Assembly: GCA_903932755.1 (NCBI GenBank)
Contig: CAIZHL010000588.1
Span: 1 to 10,482 of the forward strand
Reading direction: 5' to 3'
DNA length: 10,482 bases
Source of the DNA: an uncultured beta proteobacterium
GTDB taxonomy: Bacteria > Pseudomonadota > Gammaproteobacteria > Burkholderiales > Rhodocyclaceae
Part shown: positions 9,467 through 10,482 of the stretch, piece by piece
Layout: each line of letters begins with the position of its first letter
Position numbering within the stretch: the stretch's first letter is position 1
Translations under genes and position numbers: made by a program
Notes under the pieces: generated by a model
The model's database searches: none
What the model saw: the letters and a program-made list of their open reading frames with translations, nothing else
What the model was told of the DNA's origin: nothing

Positions 9467-10482
9467 ATGCCGGCCAGCCCGCTGAAAATCCTCTCCGTCA
9501 TCCCGCCGATGACGCAACTCAACACGCCGTATCCGTCGACGGCCTACCTGACCGGTTTCCTGCGTTCGCGCGGCTATCCGGCGGTGCAGGAGGACCTCGC
9601 CCTTGCTCTGGTGCTGCGCCTGTTCTCGCCCGACGGCCTGCGCGCCTTGCGCGAGTGCATCGCGGCCATGCCCGCCAGGCAGCGCACGCCGCGGGTGCAG
9701 GACTTCGAGCGGCAATTCGAGCGCTACCTGGCGACGATCGAATCCGCGGTGGCCTTCCTGCAGGGGCGCGACCCGTCCGTCGCGCATCGCATCGCCGGGC
9801 GCAATTTCCTGCCCGAAGGGTCGCGTTTCGAACCGCTCGAAGCCTATGTCGATGACGAAGGCGGCGATCCGCTGGCCTGGGCCTTCGGCGCGCTGGGCGT
9901 GACGGATCGCGCGCGGCACTTCGCCACGCTTTACCTCGACGATGTCGCCGACGTGTTGCGCGAGGCAGCCGACGCACGTTTCGAGTTTGTCCGCTATGCC
10001 GAGTCCCTGGCGCAAAGCCAGGCCACGTTCGAGCCGCTGGCGCAGGCGCTGGCCGCAGCGGAAAATTTGGTTGACCGCACGCTGCGCGAACTGACGCTGG
10101 ATGCCGTGCGGCGATACGCACCCAATGTAGTGCTGGTGTCTACGCCCTTTCCCGGCAACGTCTACGGCGCCTTCCGCATCGCCCAGGCGATCAAGGCGCA
10201 CGATCCGTCCATAGTCACCGTGCTCGGCGGCGGCTTCGTCAACACCGAGTTGCGCGAACTCGCCGAGCCGCGGGTCTTCGATTATTTCGATTACGTTACG
10301 CTGGACGACGGCGAGCGTCCGCTGCTGGCCCTGCTTGAACATATTTCAGGACAGCGCCCGCGGGAGAAACTGGCCCGAACTTTCCTGCGCGTCGATGGCG
10401 CGGTTCGCTACGTCGATGGCAAAGAGCCCGACATCCCCTTCGCCGATGCCGGCACGCCCACCTGGGACGGCCTGCCGCTGGA
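9467..10482 (+). CDS. Probable cobalamin (B12)-binding radical SAM protein, 5' part
   Basis: The frame stays open to the window edge (338 codons visible). It starts with LKILSVIPPMTQLNTPYPST and AYLTGFLRSRG, the strand-loop-helix opening of B12-binding domains found in front of radical SAM domains. After a long helical, charged stretch (about residues 45-205) the Rossmann-like core resumes: VVLVSTPFPGNVYGAFRIAQ (220-239), VTVLGGGFVNTELRE and FDYVTLDDGERPLLALL, matching the usual GG...GE...LL pattern. The CxxxCxxC radical SAM motif should lie beyond base 10482 and is not seen, so the enzyme class is inferred from the N-terminal domain. No DxHxxG is visible; EDLALALVL occupies its place, so cobalamin, if bound, may lack His coordination. 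ATG 9467 is preferred because it directly precedes the conserved segment; in-frame ATG 9419 (or GTG 9416) is possible and neither has a clear ribosome-binding site. Confidence 0.72.
   Translation, partial: MPASPLKILSVIPPMTQLNTPYPSTAYLTGFLRSRGYPAVQEDLALALVLRLFSPDGLRALRECIAAMPARQRTPRVQDFERQFERYLATIESAVAFLQGRDPSVAHRIAGRNFLPEGSRFEPLEAYVDDEGGDPLAWAFGALGVTDRARHFATLYLDDVADVLREAADARFEFVRYAESLAQSQATFEPLAQALAAAENLVDRTLRELTLDAVRRYAPNVVLVSTPFPGNVYGAFRIAQAIKAHDPSIVTVLGGGFVNTELRELAEPRVFDYFDYVTLDDGERPLLALLEHISGQRPREKLARTFLRVDGAVRYVDGKEPDIPFADAGTPTWDGLPL

Overview
The window is gene-dense (eight complete genes and two that run off the ends), GC-rich, and all genes lie on the plus strand. The protein sequences (proteobacterial GltB/GltD, a 458-residue bifunctional GlmU, a 609-residue GlmS, a TRAP transporter and a UbiD-type decarboxylase) suggest a free-living betaproteobacterium, perhaps of the Rhodocyclales. 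That placement is an inference from protein style and composition, not from a marker gene.

Region 1 (1-4778) is a tight housekeeping run: the last codons of gltB, then gltD, glmU and glmS. Stop and start overlap at gltB/gltD, and the other two gaps are 7 and 3 bases, so this is probably one transcript. GltBD makes glutamate from glutamine and 2-oxoglutarate. GlmS uses glutamine to make glucosamine-6-phosphate, and GlmU turns glucosamine-1-phosphate into UDP-GlcNAc for peptidoglycan and LPS. GlmM, the mutase between them, is not in the window.

Region 2 (4779-4967) is a 189-base intergenic stretch. It holds a stem-loop after glmS, a TATACT -10-like box embedded in a perfect 10-base palindrome, a leader hairpin and a strong Shine-Dalgarno sequence. 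It reads as the regulated promoter of the next operon.

Region 3 (4968-9304) is a four-gene unit: a UbiD-family prFMN-dependent decarboxylase that keeps all expected cofactor, metal and catalytic residues, followed by a complete TRAP transporter (periplasmic binding protein, small membrane subunit, large permease). The likely theme is uptake of an organic acid and its reversible (de)carboxylation. No UbiX (prFMN synthase), CoA ligase or regulator is present here, and the substrate cannot be read from the sequence. This is the most interesting part of the window.

Region 4 (9305-10482) is a 162-base gap rich in GC stem-loops, then the 5' part of a large gene whose product looks like a cobalamin-binding radical SAM protein. 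Its radical SAM cluster motif would lie beyond the window, and the visible N-terminal part has an unusually long charged insertion and no DxHxxG motif.

No tRNA, rRNA, insertion sequence, CRISPR array or attachment site was seen. There are no broken genes; the two partial genes are cut only by the window edges.
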